DNA from: Xylocopa sonorina
Taxonomy: Eukaryota; Arthropoda; Insecta; Hymenoptera; Apidae
Direction: 5' to 3'
Assembly (NCBI RefSeq): GCF_050948175.1
Contig: NW_027490091.1
Location: 5,518,001-5,582,000, forward strand
Length of the DNA stretch: 64,000 bases
The notes beneath the pieces were generated by a model. That model was not told where the DNA came from. It did no database searches and was given only the letters and a program-made list of their open reading frames with translations. Below, one piece after another: positions 63,783 to 64,000 of the stretch. The first letter of the stretch is position 1; each line of letters starts with the position of its first letter. The position numbers and the translations under genes were made by a program.

Positions 63783-63935
63783 CTAATTTGTATGAAAGCA
63801 CAGGTTCCCCATTGCCAAATGTGATCCTGCGTAATTGCTGAGGAGATTCATGAATGGAGCGATGATACGCGTGTCACCGTGGTGCTGGTACTGCGGGATT
63901 CGCTTGTCTAGAACGTGCTGGTAACACGTTCTGGC
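63783..63935 (-). other. Right arm of the inverted pair; exon-like - strand frame, unidentified
   Basis: On the - strand a frame runs open for about 50 codons, from just after a TAA (63,939-63,941) to TAG at 63,783-63,785. It includes CYQHVLDKRIPQYQHHGDTR and then IIAPFMNLLSNYAG. Composition and codon use look coding, and a possible acceptor (TGCCAG) stands near 63,930. I do not recognise the family. The similarity to the opposite-strand left arm suggests both are copies of one exon or mobile fragment. Confidence 0.35.
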
Positions 63936-64000
63936 ATTTTAGTTAACGAATCTGGTCACAGATGACTACGAATCAGTTGACACTCCTCGGAAGTGGCAAT

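Noticed and set aside
61200..64000. tRNA, rRNA or other structured RNA genes in the flank
   Set aside because: I looked for A/B box pairs and cloverleaf-like ends and saw none that I can support.

Overview
The window looks like pericentromeric or centromeric heterochromatin of an insect, running out into an AT-rich low-copy flank at the right end. The insect call rests on short CCTAA (TTAGG-type telomere pentamer) repeats at the array edge, an intron-bearing eukaryotic gene remnant, and a decayed LTR retrotransposon. Hymenoptera would fit but the sequence does not prove it.

Layout. From 1 to about 61,215 almost everything is one satellite family with a monomer of about 174 bp, some 320-330 copies. 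It is + oriented at 1-22,757, 26,346-31,308 and 38,301-61,215. It is in reverse orientation at 31,309-37,956, so there is a polarity switch on each side of that block. Two things interrupt it. One is an internally deleted, frameshifted LTR retrotransposon at about 22,758-26,345: tRNA-Lys type primer binding site, gag remnant, partial 3' LTR, no pol. The other is a GC-rich 344-bp fragment at 37,957-38,300, at the second polarity switch, which carries an exon-like reading frame with a consensus splice donor on the - strand.

Higher-order structure. The array is patchily homogenised. There are tandem 14/15-monomer copies (0.4-5.4 kb), a 10-monomer tandem duplication (6.6-10.1 kb), a 674-bp four-monomer unit containing a shortened monomer (14.2-15.5 kb), an 8-monomer unit (47.5-49.4 kb) and 10/11-monomer units (54.6-58.2 kb). 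The first 10 kb and the 50-59 kb region share long, nearly identical blocks at an offset of 46,640 bp, so they were exchanged recently. The middle part, with the inversion, is older and more diverged. Monomers decay steadily from about 60.6 kb to the edge.

Right flank (61,215-64,000). I see an RNF212/Zip3-like meiotic crossover gene remnant on the + strand (61,720 to at least 62,342). It has a damaged RING segment with a lost start codon, followed by an intact coiled-coil exon pair with good splice sites. Further right is a serine-rich open stretch and a pair of diverged inverted segments with coding-like content. The many short open frames inside the satellite are not genes: 174 is divisible by three, so a frame free of stops in one monomer runs on into the next.
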